DNA of 64,000 nt from Planctomycetaceae bacterium (GTDB lineage Bacteria; Planctomycetota; Planctomycetia; Pirellulales; Thermoguttaceae), in assembly GCA_012719125.1 (NCBI GenBank), contig JAAYAY010000368.1, forward strand, positions 1 to 64,000, in the 5' to 3' direction. Under the pieces are notes generated by a model. It was not told the origin of the DNA. It saw only the letters and a list, made by a program, of their open reading frames with translations, and ran no database searches. Both the position numbers and the translations under genes were made by a program. Shown in pieces: positions 8,760 through 18,179 of the stretch; position 1 is the first letter of the stretch; the number at the start of each line of letters is the position of its first letter.

Positions 8760-9090
8760 TCCAAAAGCAACCCAAAGGTTGGCGAAACGGCAGTTTCCTG
8801 CCCGATTGGGGGACGGGCGGCGCCAATTCTGACACCTTGAGCTTCTTCACCGGCCCGGTGGAGCATGCCGAGATAGAGGTTAGCCAGCGGCGTTTCCTTG
8901 GGGTAGCGAATGTGGCGGCCCGGGCGAATCGTGCCGCGGGCGCCGCCGGCTCCTGAATAATCACGTGCGTATTCAACGATTCCGCCAGAGCAGCCAAGCA
9001 AGCAGCAAGACCACATAACGGAGCCGGCCCAGATAGTCTTCCACGTTGTCGCCGAAGACGATGAGGAATCGTCTTCGTGCGTGCTCATTG
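8760..9090 (-). pseudogene. Gene debris: rhomboid-like and DUF1552-like fragments
   Basis: Two protein fragments are readable on the minus strand in different frames. From about 9090 to 8975 a frame reads RRFLIVFGDNVEDYLGRLRY and then hydrophobics before a stop. VFGDNVED is the hallmark of the loop after the first core helix of rhomboid proteases. From about 8960 to 8855 another frame reads GTIRPGRHIRYPKETPLANL then YLGMLHRAGEE, which resembles the C-terminus of DUF1552 proteins. Neither has a start or a complete domain. This looks like junction debris from rearrangement. The family calls rest on short motifs. Confidence 0.5.
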
Positions 9091-9185
9091 GGTAATCGAC
9101 ACACCTAACAAAAGTGGGTAGAACAACCGGCTATGAGCGAACCGTTCCTGCCGGCACGAGGCCCGGTGAATAGGAGAACGCGTCT

Positions 9186-10619
9186 ATGCCACACCATAGT
9201 CCGTCGTACAGCATTACCGTGCGGCTCCAGTACCCCGACCGGCCAGCCCAGTTGGGGCGGATCACGTCGGCCATCGGCGACGCCGACGGATTCATCGGGG
9301 CCGTCGATATCGTCGACGTGCGGAACAACCTGATCACCCGCGACATCACGGTCAGCGCCAAGAACGTGGAACACGGCCACCGGCTGGTCGAGTGCGTCCG
9401 AGCGCTGGAGGGCGTGGAAGTCGTTCGCGTATCGGACCGGACGTACCTCCTGCACCTCGGCGGCAAGTTGGAAGTGAAGTCGAAGGTGCCCATCAAGACT
9501 CGCGACGACCTCTCGATGGCCTACACGCCGGGCGTTGCCCGCGTTTGCCGGTCGATCTACGAGGATCCGGACGCCACCTTTGCGCTGACGATTCGGCGGA
9601 ACACGGTTGCCGTGGTGACCGACGGATCGGCCGTGCTCGGGCTGGGCAACATCGGTCCCAAGGCTGCCCTGCCGGTCATGGAAGGCAAAGCCTTGCTGTT
9701 CAAGGAATTCGGCGGGGTCGACGCGTTCCCGATCTGCCTCGACACGCAGGACACGGAGAAGATCATCGAGACGTGCGTGTTCCTGGCACCGACCTTCGGC
9801 GGCATCAACCTGGAGGACATTTCGGCGCCGCGCTGTGTGGAGATCGAACAGCGGTTGGCCGCGCTGCTCGACATCCCGGTCTTCCACGACGATCAGCACG
9901 GCACGGCGATCGTGGTGCTCGCCGCCCTGAAGAACGCGCTGAAGGTCGTCGGCAAGGCGCTGAACGACATTCATATTGTGGTCAACGGCGCCGGGGCAGC
10001 CGGCCTGGCGATCACCAGGCTGCTCAAGCTAGTGGGCGCCAGGCAGATCGTGGTCTGTGATCGCGAAGGGGCGATCTACGAGGGACGTACGGCGCGGATG
10101 AATCCGCTCAAGCACTGGGTGGCCGAGAATACGAATTCCCAGCGCATCACCGGAGCACTGAGCAAAGTAGTCGCGGGCGCGGATGTGTTCATTGGGGTTT
10201 CATCAGCCAATGTACTGACCGTCGACGACGTGAAAGGAATGGCAAACGATCCGATTCTGTTCGCGCTGTCAAACCCCGATCCGGAGATCGATCCCGATCT
10301 GGCGATGCCCTATGTTCGCGTGATGGCGACCGGCCGATCGGACTATGCGAACCAGATCAACAACGTCCTGTGTTTTCCGGGTCTCTTCCGGGGCATGCTG
10401 GACGTTCGAGCCCATCGGGTCACGGAATCGATGAAGATCGCGGCCGCCGAGGCGATCGCGGGCGTGATCTCCGAGGGTGAACTTTTGCCGGACCACGTCA
10501 TTCCCAGCGTGTTCGACCGGCGCGTGGCGACTGCGGTGGCCGAAGCGGTGGCCCAAGCCGCCGTGGCCGACGGCGTAGCCGGCCGCGAGCAGAAGCCGGG
10601 GTATCGGATCTCGTCGTGA
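9186..10619 (+). CDS. NAD(P)-dependent malic enzyme with N-terminal ACT domain
   Basis: A 477-residue protein that oxidatively decarboxylates malate to pyruvate. Residues 8-80 form an ACT domain (ITVRLQYPDRPAQLGRITSA), a ligand-sensing module. The malic enzyme core follows: SMAYTPGVARVCRSI, TVAVVTDGSAVLGLGNIGP, an EGKALLFKEFGGVDAFP segment, and FGGINLEDI with DDQHGTAIVVLAAL. The Rossmann fold is IHIVVNGAGAAGLAI. Length matches the prokaryotic ACT-malic enzyme subtype. The next gene, a lipoprotein, starts 16 bases after the stop codon. Coenzyme preference cannot be read with certainty. A link between central carbon flux and an amino-acid-like effector is inferred from the ACT domain. Confidence 0.92.
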   Translation: MPHHSPSYSITVRLQYPDRPAQLGRITSAIGDADGFIGAVDIVDVRNNLITRDITVSAKNVEHGHRLVECVRALEGVEVVRVSDRTYLLHLGGKLEVKSKVPIKTRDDLSMAYTPGVARVCRSIYEDPDATFALTIRRNTVAVVTDGSAVLGLGNIGPKAALPVMEGKALLFKEFGGVDAFPICLDTQDTEKIIETCVFLAPTFGGINLEDISAPRCVEIEQRLAALLDIPVFHDDQHGTAIVVLAALKNALKVVGKALNDIHIVVNGAGAAGLAITRLLKLVGARQIVVCDREGAIYEGRTARMNPLKHWVAENTNSQRITGALSKVVAGADVFIGVSSANVLTVDDVKGMANDPILFALSNPDPEIDPDLAMPYVRVMATGRSDYANQINNVLCFPGLFRGMLDVRAHRVTESMKIAAAEAIAGVISEGELLPDHVIPSVFDRRVATAVAEAVAQAAVADGVAGREQKPGYRISS

Positions 10620-10634
10620 GGTGGAGAAGAGACA

Positions 10635-11525
10635 ATGAGGCGACTTGCACCGATTGCCGTGGCGTTGACTCTGGTCGTAGTCTCGAGTTGCTCCAACTCG
10701 CCCGAAAGCGAACCTGCCCCCGCAATCCCGCCAAAGAAGACGCTCGATTTCGGCATCTACTGGCCTCCTCAAGATCCGGCCGATCCGGCGGGACCGATCG
10801 GCGAGCCGCTTCTCCATGGAGAGCTGTTGTTGCACGAGGCCGCACCGGATTCATACAAACTGACGATTGAGCTGGCACGGTCTGCCGACGAAGAGCATCG
10901 CGAGATCTGGAACAACCGTCTTGCTTATCGGGAATACGACTGGATGGGCCGGGTCCGGGTGTGGGACGTGGACAAGAAGTGGCTCTGGCCGAACGTGCCC
11001 TATCTGCTCCGCGCTCACGGGCGGAGTCGGGTCGACCGTTACGGCGGCGTTGACCCCGGCAAGGACGCCGATAACGATTTCGCGGCCGTGTTGATCCGGG
11101 CCTACGATCAAACGGGTCAGGTTGAGTTGGCGGCCACCGAGGAGGCGCCCCTCGTCTCGGCCGAATGGCATCCGGTCGGCATGGAAAACGTGGACCGGCA
11201 ATCGGTTGTTCACACGGCCCGATCGGACGAGTTCACGTTGCTGCTAGGGAGCCTGGAGGCACAGCAGGGCTGGCTCGGAGTGTGGTTGATCTACGCCGAT
11301 TTCATGGGCTCGCCGTCTCCGGCAACCTGGCCCAAGAAGCTGGAATGGGCCGGTGGGATTCTGGCGTATTTCGAGATCGACTGGAACACGAGCGCCGATG
11401 GAAGACACGACTTGAGTATGGAGCAGAAGACGCCGCCGAGTGACACGGGTTTTGACTGGGAGAAGTGGATTGGACCGCATAACGGGGATAAGCGCGATAG
11501 GGCCGTGGCAAGGTTGGCGTGGTAG
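10635..11525 (+). CDS. Putative lipoprotein, unknown function
   Basis: A 296-residue protein beginning MRRLAPIAVALTLVVVSSCS. Basic residues, a hydrophobic stretch and a Cys at position 19 make a plausible lipoprotein signal. The mature part is rich in Trp and Asp (WDVDKKWLWPNVPYLLRAHG) and shows no family I recognise. It starts 15 bases after the malic enzyme gene and may be co-transcribed, although a functional link is not evident. Confidence 0.7.
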   Translation: MRRLAPIAVALTLVVVSSCSNSPESEPAPAIPPKKTLDFGIYWPPQDPADPAGPIGEPLLHGELLLHEAAPDSYKLTIELARSADEEHREIWNNRLAYREYDWMGRVRVWDVDKKWLWPNVPYLLRAHGRSRVDRYGGVDPGKDADNDFAAVLIRAYDQTGQVELAATEEAPLVSAEWHPVGMENVDRQSVVHTARSDEFTLLLGSLEAQQGWLGVWLIYADFMGSPSPATWPKKLEWAGGILAYFEIDWNTSADGRHDLSMEQKTPPSDTGFDWEKWIGPHNGDKRDRAVARLAW

Positions 11526-11662
11526 AAACCAGCAGACCTCGGACAATGGATCGGATGTGACAGCAGAGCAGGCACGAGAATACGGGACACGACGGAACAA
11601 CAAATCCTGGCCATCAAGGGCGTGTGAGGTCTCCCGTAGCGAGTTCCTTGGGTATCGCCCCC

Positions 11663-12433
11663 TCACTCACCACTGCTCTCTTTCTTCCCAATCAATACCA
11701 TTTCCCGCAGCATGTCCTCCGACGTTTCCACAGACAGGGAATCGACCGCGCCGTCCGCAAACAGCACCTGAGCCCCGCCCGGATGAGCGCTGGACAACGC
11801 TTGCCGCGAGCCGCGGCCGCTCGAACTGCGCAGTCGGGAGGGGGCATAGATCTTGAACTCCATCTGGTCGAATTGCAGGTCGCGAGGTTCCATCCAGTGG
11901 ATGCCCGATTCGTTCATTTCGGCAACCAGGATCACATTCGACACTCCCTTCGTGAACTCCTTGAAGCGAGCGACATTCGGTGCAGGCCAGGCAGTGCCGA
12001 TGCCGGTCACGGCAACATAGCTTGTGTTGAGCCGGGGCGCCGTCTCGCCGGGGCACTGGTACCAGTGGGTTCCATAGGCGCTGAGCTGACTGTTTTTGGG
12101 GCTGTTCCAGGGCTCATACTGCCGGTATGCATCGCAGACGATGGTGCTCTCCATGAAGCACGGGATCGCAACACGCCAACTGGATCGCGGCTGCATTTGA
12201 TCGTCGGGCGTGTGGGCCAATGGGAGGGCCTTGAAGGTATCGTGATAGTTGCGCATCCCCAAACCGATCTGTTTCAGATTGTTCTGACACTGCGTCTGTC
12301 GCGCCGCCTCCCTGGCCGCATTCAGGGCTGGCAGTAACAGGCCGAGCAAGAGGGCAATCACGGCGATCAGGACGAACATCCCCCTGAGCGTGAACTGGGG
12401 CGCGCCGGGAGTGGCTGATGAGAGGTTGTCCAT
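11663..12433 (-). CDS. DUF1559 (prepilin-like) protein
   Basis: A 256-residue protein from Met at 12433 ([20 protein letters not shown]). DUF1559 proteins are a large planctomycete family with a pilin-like N-terminal helix. This one has [20 protein letters not shown] followed by [20 protein letters not shown] and ends with the family's C-terminal signature ([18 protein letters not shown]). The usual prepilin peptidase context G|FTLVE is replaced by QFTLRGM, so processing as a pilin is doubtful. It is also shorter than most members. Confidence 0.88.
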   Translation of the reverse strand: MDNLSSATPGAPQFTLRGMFVLIAVIALLLGLLLPALNAAREAARQTQCQNNLKQIGLGMRNYHDTFKALPLAHTPDDQMQPRSSWRVAIPCFMESTIVCDAYRQYEPWNSPKNSQLSAYGTHWYQCPGETAPRLNTSYVAVTGIGTAWPAPNVARFKEFTKGVSNVILVAEMNESGIHWMEPRDLQFDQMEFKIYAPSRLRSSSGRGSRQALSSAHPGGAQVLFADGAVDSLSVETSEDMLREMVLIGKKESSGE

Positions 12434-12469
12434 GCAGAGTACCCCCAACACCGGAACGCTATCAGCCTG

Positions 12470-12886
12470 CTACTCCAGCGACTCAGCAGGAGCCTGAACG
12501 TCCGCGTCAACTTCCGCCGTCTTCGCGTTCCGCGCAACGACAGGCTTTCGGCAGATCAGCACGATCACCACTCCGATCGCCCCGGCCAGGAGCATGGGGG
12601 CGTCGGGATAGTCGTTGAACTTGCGGAATCCCACGACCAGCACGGTCGTCAATCGAGCCGCCAGCATGCAGGCCGCCACGACGGCTACGCATGTCAGAAG
12701 CGGCAGGCCGCGCTGGCGCCACAAGGAGGCGATTCCGGCAACCGCGCCCGCGGCACCGTACATGGCGGTAACGATCGTCACACCGAATGCATCTGCCGCC
12801 AGACCGAATCCCCAGGCAAGTCCACCCCCAACGGCGCCCGCAAGGAGACCACCAATCAAGGAGCGCTTGGCAACGCGGGTGTTCAT
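12470..12886 (-). CDS. Small membrane protein, unknown function
   Basis: A 138-residue protein from Met at 12886 (MNTRVAKRSLIGGLLAGAVG). There are about four hydrophobic helices with Gly/Ala-rich packing (VGGGLAWGFGLAADAFG) and a hydrophilic tail ending in EVDADVQAPAESLE. It lies 36 bases upstream of the DUF1559 gene on the same strand and is probably expressed with it. No family recognised. Confidence 0.6.
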   Translation of the reverse strand: MNTRVAKRSLIGGLLAGAVGGGLAWGFGLAADAFGVTIVTAMYGAAGAVAGIASLWRQRGLPLLTCVAVVAACMLAARLTTVLVVGFRKFNDYPDAPMLLAGAIGVVIVLICRKPVVARNAKTAEVDADVQAPAESLE

Positions 12887-13157
12887 GCGTTGTCTCAGTT
12901 CAAATAGCGTTCGATGTCCATGGAGCTGTGATTGCCGATACCGCACAGCCCATCCCACCTACTCCCATCCTACCCGAGAGGGCTGCAATTCGGCAAGCGA
13001 TTGGACTCTCGCGACAGCTTGGGGCCGTTCCCTCCCGAAAAACCCGTTCCCACTCCCCAAGGCTTGCTTCTCGGCCTCGCAGCCCTTAACATCGCGATCA
13101 GACGAATCCATTAGACCGGCGCATTTCTGCCGGCTTTCACCTACGGGAGGCATCGTT

Positions 13158-14453
13158 ATGGCGAACCAGGCTTCTATCGGAACTTCGCGGCGCAACTTTC
13201 TCAAGGCATCGGTCGCTGCCGGCGTCGGTGCGATGACCGCCACCAAGTGGGTCCATGCGGCGGGCGACGATGTCATTCGCATCGGACTGGTCGGTTGCGG
13301 CGGCCGCGGCTGCGGAGCAGCGGGCAACGCCATGAACGCCGACCCCCGGGCTCATCTGGTCGCCATGGCCGACGTGTTCGAAGACAAGGTCCAGAACGGC
13401 CGCAAGAACCTCAAGGAACTCAAGCCGGAGCAGACCCAGGTCGACGACGAGCACTGCTTCGTCGGCTTCGATGGCTACAAGAAGGTGCTCGACTCGGACA
13501 TCGACGTGATCCTGATCGCCACCTCGTCGCGATTTCATCCTGAGTACCTCAAGGCGGCCGTCGAGGCGGGCAAGCACGTCTTCATTGAAAAGCCCCATGC
13601 GGTCGACGCGCCGGGGATCAAGACGGTGGTCGAGGCCTGCAAGCTCGCCAAAGAGAAGAAGCTGAACCTCCTTTCCGGTCTCTGCTGGCGCTACCACACG
13701 GGCGTGCAGGAGACCATCAAGCGGATTCTCGACGGGGCCATCGGCGACGTGGTCGCCGTGCAGGAGTGCTACATGCGTACGCCTTACCGTCTGACGACCC
13801 GCGCCGAAGGTCTGACGGAATTGGAGTGGCAATTGCGCAACTGGTACCACTTCAACTGGCTGTCGGGCGACGACATCCTCCAGTCGCTCGTGCACAGCCT
13901 CGATAAGGCCGGCTGGGTGACGGGCGACAAGCCCCCCGCCAGCGCCTTCGGCGTGGGCGGCCGCATCCAGTGCGTCGAACCCCACTTCGGCGACCAGTTC
14001 GACCACTCGGCCGTGTGCTACGAATACGACAACGGCGTCCGCGTCTACGGTTTCAGCCGCGCCCAGGCCAACGTGTTCAACCAGACCTCCGACGTCATCC
14101 TCGGCACCAAGGGCCGCTGCGACGTGCTCAAGTACGAGATCACGGGCGAAACGAACTGGAAGTACGAAGGCCCCCCGTGCAACATGTACGACGCCGAACA
14201 CGTGGCCCTGTTCGAGGCGATCCGCAAAGGCGAAATTATCAATAGCGGCGACTATATGGTCAACAGCACCATGCTGGGCCTGCTGGGGCGGATGGTCTGC
14301 TACACGGGCAAGAAGATCACTTGGCAGGAGGCCCTCGACAGCCAGGAGGTCCTCGGCCCGGCCGAGATCAATTGGGATACGAAGCCGCCCCTCAGCCCGC
14401 GTGAAGACGGCACCTACGCCTGCCCGATCCCGGGGTTCACCGAGTTCAAATAG
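13158..14453 (+). CDS. Tat-exported Gfo/Idh/MocA family oxidoreductase
   Basis: A 431-residue protein. The start at 13158 is fixed by GGGAGG at 13145-13150 and by a twin-arginine signal (SRRNFLKASVAAG). A Rossmann fold (VIRIGLVGCGGRGCGAAGNA) and the family EKPHAVDAPG motif around residue 155 mark it as a sugar or cyclitol dehydrogenase-like enzyme using NAD(P), exported folded with its cofactor. Such exported paralogues are abundant in planctomycetes. A glycan substrate is likely but unspecified. It is followed nine bases later by an alpha/beta hydrolase gene on the same strand. Confidence 0.9.
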   Translation: MANQASIGTSRRNFLKASVAAGVGAMTATKWVHAAGDDVIRIGLVGCGGRGCGAAGNAMNADPRAHLVAMADVFEDKVQNGRKNLKELKPEQTQVDDEHCFVGFDGYKKVLDSDIDVILIATSSRFHPEYLKAAVEAGKHVFIEKPHAVDAPGIKTVVEACKLAKEKKLNLLSGLCWRYHTGVQETIKRILDGAIGDVVAVQECYMRTPYRLTTRAEGLTELEWQLRNWYHFNWLSGDDILQSLVHSLDKAGWVTGDKPPASAFGVGGRIQCVEPHFGDQFDHSAVCYEYDNGVRVYGFSRAQANVFNQTSDVILGTKGRCDVLKYEITGETNWKYEGPPCNMYDAEHVALFEAIRKGEIINSGDYMVNSTMLGLLGRMVCYTGKKITWQEALDSQEVLGPAEINWDTKPPLSPREDGTYACPIPGFTEFK

Positions 14454-14462
14454 AAGCGACCC

Positions 14463-16526
14463 ATGAGAAACTCCCTTCGAGTCGTTGCGTGCCTCTCGCT
14501 GGCACTGCTGTCGGTCTCTGCTATTACGACACCGACGACCGCCGAAGTCGTTCGTATCCAGGTCGACCGCCGGCAGCCCTTTGCCGGCGGTCACGGCTTC
14601 GGCCGGACCGGGGCTTACGAATCGGTGGCGGGCCGGTTCTTCTTCGAGGTCGATCCGGAGGCCGCGGCAAACGCCACGATCGTCGATCTGAAGCGAGCGC
14701 CGCGCAACGAGCGAGGCAAGGTCGAGTTTTGGGCCGATTTCTTCCTGCTCAAGCCGGTCGATCCGGCCAAAGGCAACGGCCGGCTTCTCTACGACGTCCA
14801 CAACCGCGGTAACAAGCTGGCCTTGTGGACGTTCAACGATGCCGAACGCACGAACGACCCGTCCACGCTGGAGCACGCGGGCAACGGCTTCCTGCTCCGC
14901 GAGGGATACTGTGTGCTGTGGACCGGTTGGGACGGCGAAATCGTCGAGGACGGTACCGCCCGCCTGATCGCCGGTCTGCCCGTGGCCGTGGACGAAGACG
15001 GTTCGCCGATCACCGGCAAGACCTACGTGGAGATCTCGGTCGACGAGAAGGCCTTCAGTCGGCCGTTCTTCGGCAGCCCCTGGGGAACGCCGGCCGCCTA
15101 TCCGACCGTATCGCTCGACGATCCGGCGGCCGTGCTCACCATGCGTCCCACGCGTGCGGAGCCGGCGGTCGAGGTGCCGCGGGACCAGTGGGCCTTCGCC
15201 CGCTGGGAAGACGGCAAGGCCGTGCCCGATCCGAGGAGCCTCTACGTCAAGGAAGGGCTCCGCCCCGGCTGGCTGTATGAGTTGGTTTACACGGCTCGCG
15301 ATCCGCGGGTCTCGTGCCTTGGCCTGGCCGGGCTGCGCGACGCCGTATCGTTCTTTCGCTATTCCGGCAGCGACGCATCCGGCACGGCCAATCCGGTTCG
15401 CCAGGCCATCCAGCGGGCCTACATCTTCGGCATCTCCCAGTCAGGCCGGGTGTGCCACCATTTTCTCTACGAAGGCTTGAACCGCGACACGTCCGGGCGC
15501 TCGGTTTTCGACGGCGCGCTGATCCACGTGCCCGGGGCCGGCAAGATGACGTTCAACCGCCGGTTCGGCATGGCCACCTCGTACGGGCTCTGCCACCGGG
15601 GCAACCTGTACGGTTCCGATTTCTTCCCGTTCACGCCGGGCGTACAGACCGATCCGGTCACCGGCCAGACGGGTGATTCGCTGGCCCGGCTTCGGGCGAA
15701 GGGCGAGATCCCGAAGATCATGTTCGTCCAGTCGTCGACCGAATACTGGTCGCGAGGCGCGTCGCTCCTGCATACCGACGTGGAAGGCAAGCGGGACCTG
15801 ACGCTCGATCCGAACGTGCGGATCTACCTGATCGCGGGTACGCAGCATCTCGGTGCCGGCCCCACCGATCGCGGAATCTGCCAGAATCCCCGCAATCCCC
15901 AGAAGCACCGTGGCCCCGTACTGCGGGCGCTTCTCGTCGCCATGGACCGCTGGGTCAGCGACGGAACCGAACCGCCGGCAAGCCGCTATCCGCGGATCGG
16001 CGACGGCACGCTCGTCGATCTGGCCGGGTTCCAAGGGCAGTTTCCGAAGATCCCCGGCGCCAATCTGCCGAAAGACTACTACCGGCCGCTGCGGCTCGAT
16101 CACGGGCCGCGATGGCAGAGCGAAGGAATTGCGACGCTCGTCCCGCCGAAGATCGGTCCCGCCTATCAGACGCTGGTTCCGGCCGTCGATCGAGACGGCA
16201 ACGAACTGGCCGGGATTCGCCTGCCCGACGCGGCCGTTCCCGTGGGCACCTACATGGGCTGGAACCTCCGGGCTGCCGAGTACGGCGCCGGCGGGATCCT
16301 GGCCGACCTGGACGGTTCCTACCTCGAGTTTCCCAAGACGGCAACCGAGCGGGAACAGACGGGCGATCCGCGGGCGTCGATCCGCGAGCGATACCCGTCC
16401 CGCAAGATCTATCTGGAAAAGTACGCCCAGGCGGCCGAACGGCTACAGCAGGACCGCTTGCTCTTGCCCGAAGACGCGGCCGCGATGATCGAGCAGGCCG
16501 GGCAGAGGAACTTCTGGCCGGAGTGA
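14463..16526 (+). CDS. Secreted alpha/beta hydrolase-domain protein
   Basis: A 687-residue protein with a signal peptide (MRNSLRVVACLSLALLSVSA). The N-terminal part (QPFAGGHGFGRTGAYESVAG, then FLLKPVDPAKGNGRLLYDVH) and a late nucleophile elbow (IFGISQSGR) match a large alpha/beta-hydrolase domain family found in secreted bacterial proteins. A candidate catalytic His is in AGTQHLGAG. It directly follows the oxidoreductase gene and they probably form one transcription unit. An esterase role on plant- or algal-type ester groups is plausible, but the substrate is not known. Confidence 0.78.
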   Translation: MRNSLRVVACLSLALLSVSAITTPTTAEVVRIQVDRRQPFAGGHGFGRTGAYESVAGRFFFEVDPEAAANATIVDLKRAPRNERGKVEFWADFFLLKPVDPAKGNGRLLYDVHNRGNKLALWTFNDAERTNDPSTLEHAGNGFLLREGYCVLWTGWDGEIVEDGTARLIAGLPVAVDEDGSPITGKTYVEISVDEKAFSRPFFGSPWGTPAAYPTVSLDDPAAVLTMRPTRAEPAVEVPRDQWAFARWEDGKAVPDPRSLYVKEGLRPGWLYELVYTARDPRVSCLGLAGLRDAVSFFRYSGSDASGTANPVRQAIQRAYIFGISQSGRVCHHFLYEGLNRDTSGRSVFDGALIHVPGAGKMTFNRRFGMATSYGLCHRGNLYGSDFFPFTPGVQTDPVTGQTGDSLARLRAKGEIPKIMFVQSSTEYWSRGASLLHTDVEGKRDLTLDPNVRIYLIAGTQHLGAGPTDRGICQNPRNPQKHRGPVLRALLVAMDRWVSDGTEPPASRYPRIGDGTLVDLAGFQGQFPKIPGANLPKDYYRPLRLDHGPRWQSEGIATLVPPKIGPAYQTLVPAVDRDGNELAGIRLPDAAVPVGTYMGWNLRAAEYGAGGILADLDGSYLEFPKTATEREQTGDPRASIRERYPSRKIYLEKYAQAAERLQQDRLLLPEDAAAMIEQAGQRNFWPE

Positions 16527-16558
16527 ACAGGGATCGGAGATCACGCAGCAGGCTTGCT

Positions 16559-17107
16559 ATGCGTGAAGCAGCGAAACCGGAGAAAGGGCATCGGCGCATC
16601 GGAACTGAGTACCGGTTCCTTTTCTCGCTTGCCGCCTTGCTGGCCGTGCTCTTCTATGTAGCCGGCGGTGATGCGAACGGGCCCCGGCAGGAAACCGCCG
16701 ACATTCCCGCGACGGCGGGCGCAGGCCATGCCGCCTCGCCGCAGCCGATCGATGAAGACGAGGGGTTCCGGGTTCTTGCCGCCGGCACGTGGCAGGATGA
16801 GTACAAGGGAACACGCACCATGCATCTTCGGCCCGACGGTACCGGGACGATGATCGTCGAGTTGTCGGGTCTGACGGCCGCGATGTTTGCGAGCCGGCTG
16901 GAGTTCGACATGGTCTGGTCGATCGAAGACGGACGGATGAAGAAGCAGACCGTCGGCGGCCGGCCGGAGGGGAAGGTGAAGGCCGTTCTTTCGATGATGG
17001 GCGATCGGGTCGACGAACCAATCCTCGAACTCACCGAAGAGCGCCTCCTGCTTCTGGATGCCGACGGGAAGACCCGGTACGACTGGCGGCGGGTGGCGAA
17101 TGAATAG
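16559..17107 (+). CDS. Membrane-anchored protein, unknown function
   Basis: A 182-residue protein from ATG at 16559. One N-terminal membrane segment (FLFSLAALLAVLFYVAGG) follows a basic start. The rest is a beta-rich domain (GFRVLAAGTWQDEYKGTRTM then LRPDGTGTMIVELSG) resembling small lipocalin-like or 'DUF4488-like' beta barrels that report fit of a compound. No firm family. It starts 32 bases after the hydrolase gene. Confidence 0.6.
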   Translation: MREAAKPEKGHRRIGTEYRFLFSLAALLAVLFYVAGGDANGPRQETADIPATAGAGHAASPQPIDEDEGFRVLAAGTWQDEYKGTRTMHLRPDGTGTMIVELSGLTAAMFASRLEFDMVWSIEDGRMKKQTVGGRPEGKVKAVLSMMGDRVDEPILELTEERLLLLDADGKTRYDWRRVANE

Positions 17108-17239
17108 CACATCCCCTCTCGTCCGCGATACTCGGCTCGGAAAGGTTCACAGCAGGCCGGAGCGTTGACTCCAACTGGCAGCCGCTCCGGCAAGCTGTTA
17201 GAATCGCAGGAAGCCGCCGCTCTCTAGGAGGAATACCCA

Positions 17240-17902
17240 TTGATCAAGCTCGAAAACGTCAGCAAGGTCTACAGGACAAGCGAGGGCGAGGTCCGCGCGT
17301 TGGACGACGTGACGCTCACCATCGAGCAGGGCCAGTTTGCCGCGGTGTGCGGCCCCAGCGGGTGCGGCAAGTCGACGCTGCTGACGATCGCCGGAACCTT
17401 GGGCACGGCATCCAGCGGAAAGGTCGCGATCGCCGGGAGCGACGTCGGAGCCATGAGCGCGTCGGCCCGGGCGCACTTTCGGGCTCATCAGATCGGGTTC
17501 GTTTTCCAGACGTTCCACCTGCTCCCTTACTTGACGGTTGTCGAGAACGTGATGGCGGCCGTTGTCCCCGACCAGGCGGCCGACGCCAAGCAGCGGGCAG
17601 GGGAAATGCTGGAAAAGTTCCAAATGGGGCACCGTCTCAACCACCGCCCTGGCCAGTTGAGCACGGGCGAGTGCCAGAGGGTCGCCATCGCTCGGGCGAT
17701 GATCAACCGCCCCAAGCTGATCCTCGCCGATGAACCGACCGGCAACCTCGATCCGGCCAACGCCAAAGAGGTGCTCGATCTGCTGGGCGTGTTCCACCAG
17801 GACGGGGGGACGATTCTCCTGGTGACCCATGAGGAAGAGGCCGCAAGCCGCGCACAGCGAACCATCCTGCTCGATCAAGGACGAGTTGTCTCTTCCCCGT
17901 AG
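17240..17902 (+). CDS. ABC transporter ATP-binding protein (LolD/MacB type), orphan
   Basis: A 220-residue ATPase starting at a TTG codon, supported by AGGAGG at 17226-17231. Walker A is GPSGCGKST (residues 38-46) and the Q-loop region is IGFVFQTFHLLPYLTVVEN. The signature motif is LSTGECQRVAIARA where LSGGQ is usual, and Walker B is LILADEPTGNLD. The pattern is that of LolD/MacB ATPases, which drive lipoprotein or efflux permeases of the FtsX type. No permease gene is adjacent. It is followed at once by a 39-base tandem repeat. Confidence 0.85.
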   Translation: MIKLENVSKVYRTSEGEVRALDDVTLTIEQGQFAAVCGPSGCGKSTLLTIAGTLGTASSGKVAIAGSDVGAMSASARAHFRAHQIGFVFQTFHLLPYLTVVENVMAAVVPDQAADAKQRAGEMLEKFQMGHRLNHRPGQLSTGECQRVAIARAMINRPKLILADEPTGNLDPANAKEVLDLLGVFHQDGGTILLVTHEEEAASRAQRTILLDQGRVVSSP

Positions 17903-17909
17903 GTTGGCT

Positions 17910-18045
17910 CTCCAGAGCCGACCACCCGCACCGCCAGTGAGCCCAGTTCTCCAGAGCCGACCACCCGCACCGCCTGTGAACCCAGCTCTCCAGAGCCGAC
18001 CACCAGCACGGCCAGCAAACCCAACTCTCCCGTGCCGACCACCTT
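17910..18045. repeat. 39-base tandem repeat, about 3.5 copies
   Basis: Copies begin at 17910, 17949, 17988 and 18027, each starting CTCCAGAGCCGACCACC (the last is variant and partial). The unit length of 39 bases is a multiple of three, and both strands stay open through it. It directly follows the ABC ATPase stop codon. Confidence 0.85.
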
Positions 18046-18179
18046 GCAATAAATCGTTCTGTCCGTTAAGGATAAGAGGTTGGAGGTGGGTCGTATTCTC
18101 GCGTCAGGGCATCGTGGTGAGCAGCCCGGAAGCCTAACCTGACTTTTTCGACGGGCTGTGCGGACCAAGGAATGCAATC

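Noticed and set aside
17910-18045. CRISPR-like direct repeats
   Set aside because: Copies abut head to tail with no unique spacers, so it is a simple tandem repeat.
17829-18137. Pro/Arg-rich ORF across the 39-base repeat
   Set aside because: Open only because the repeat unit is a multiple of three; starts within the ABC ATPase gene and has no Shine-Dalgarno.
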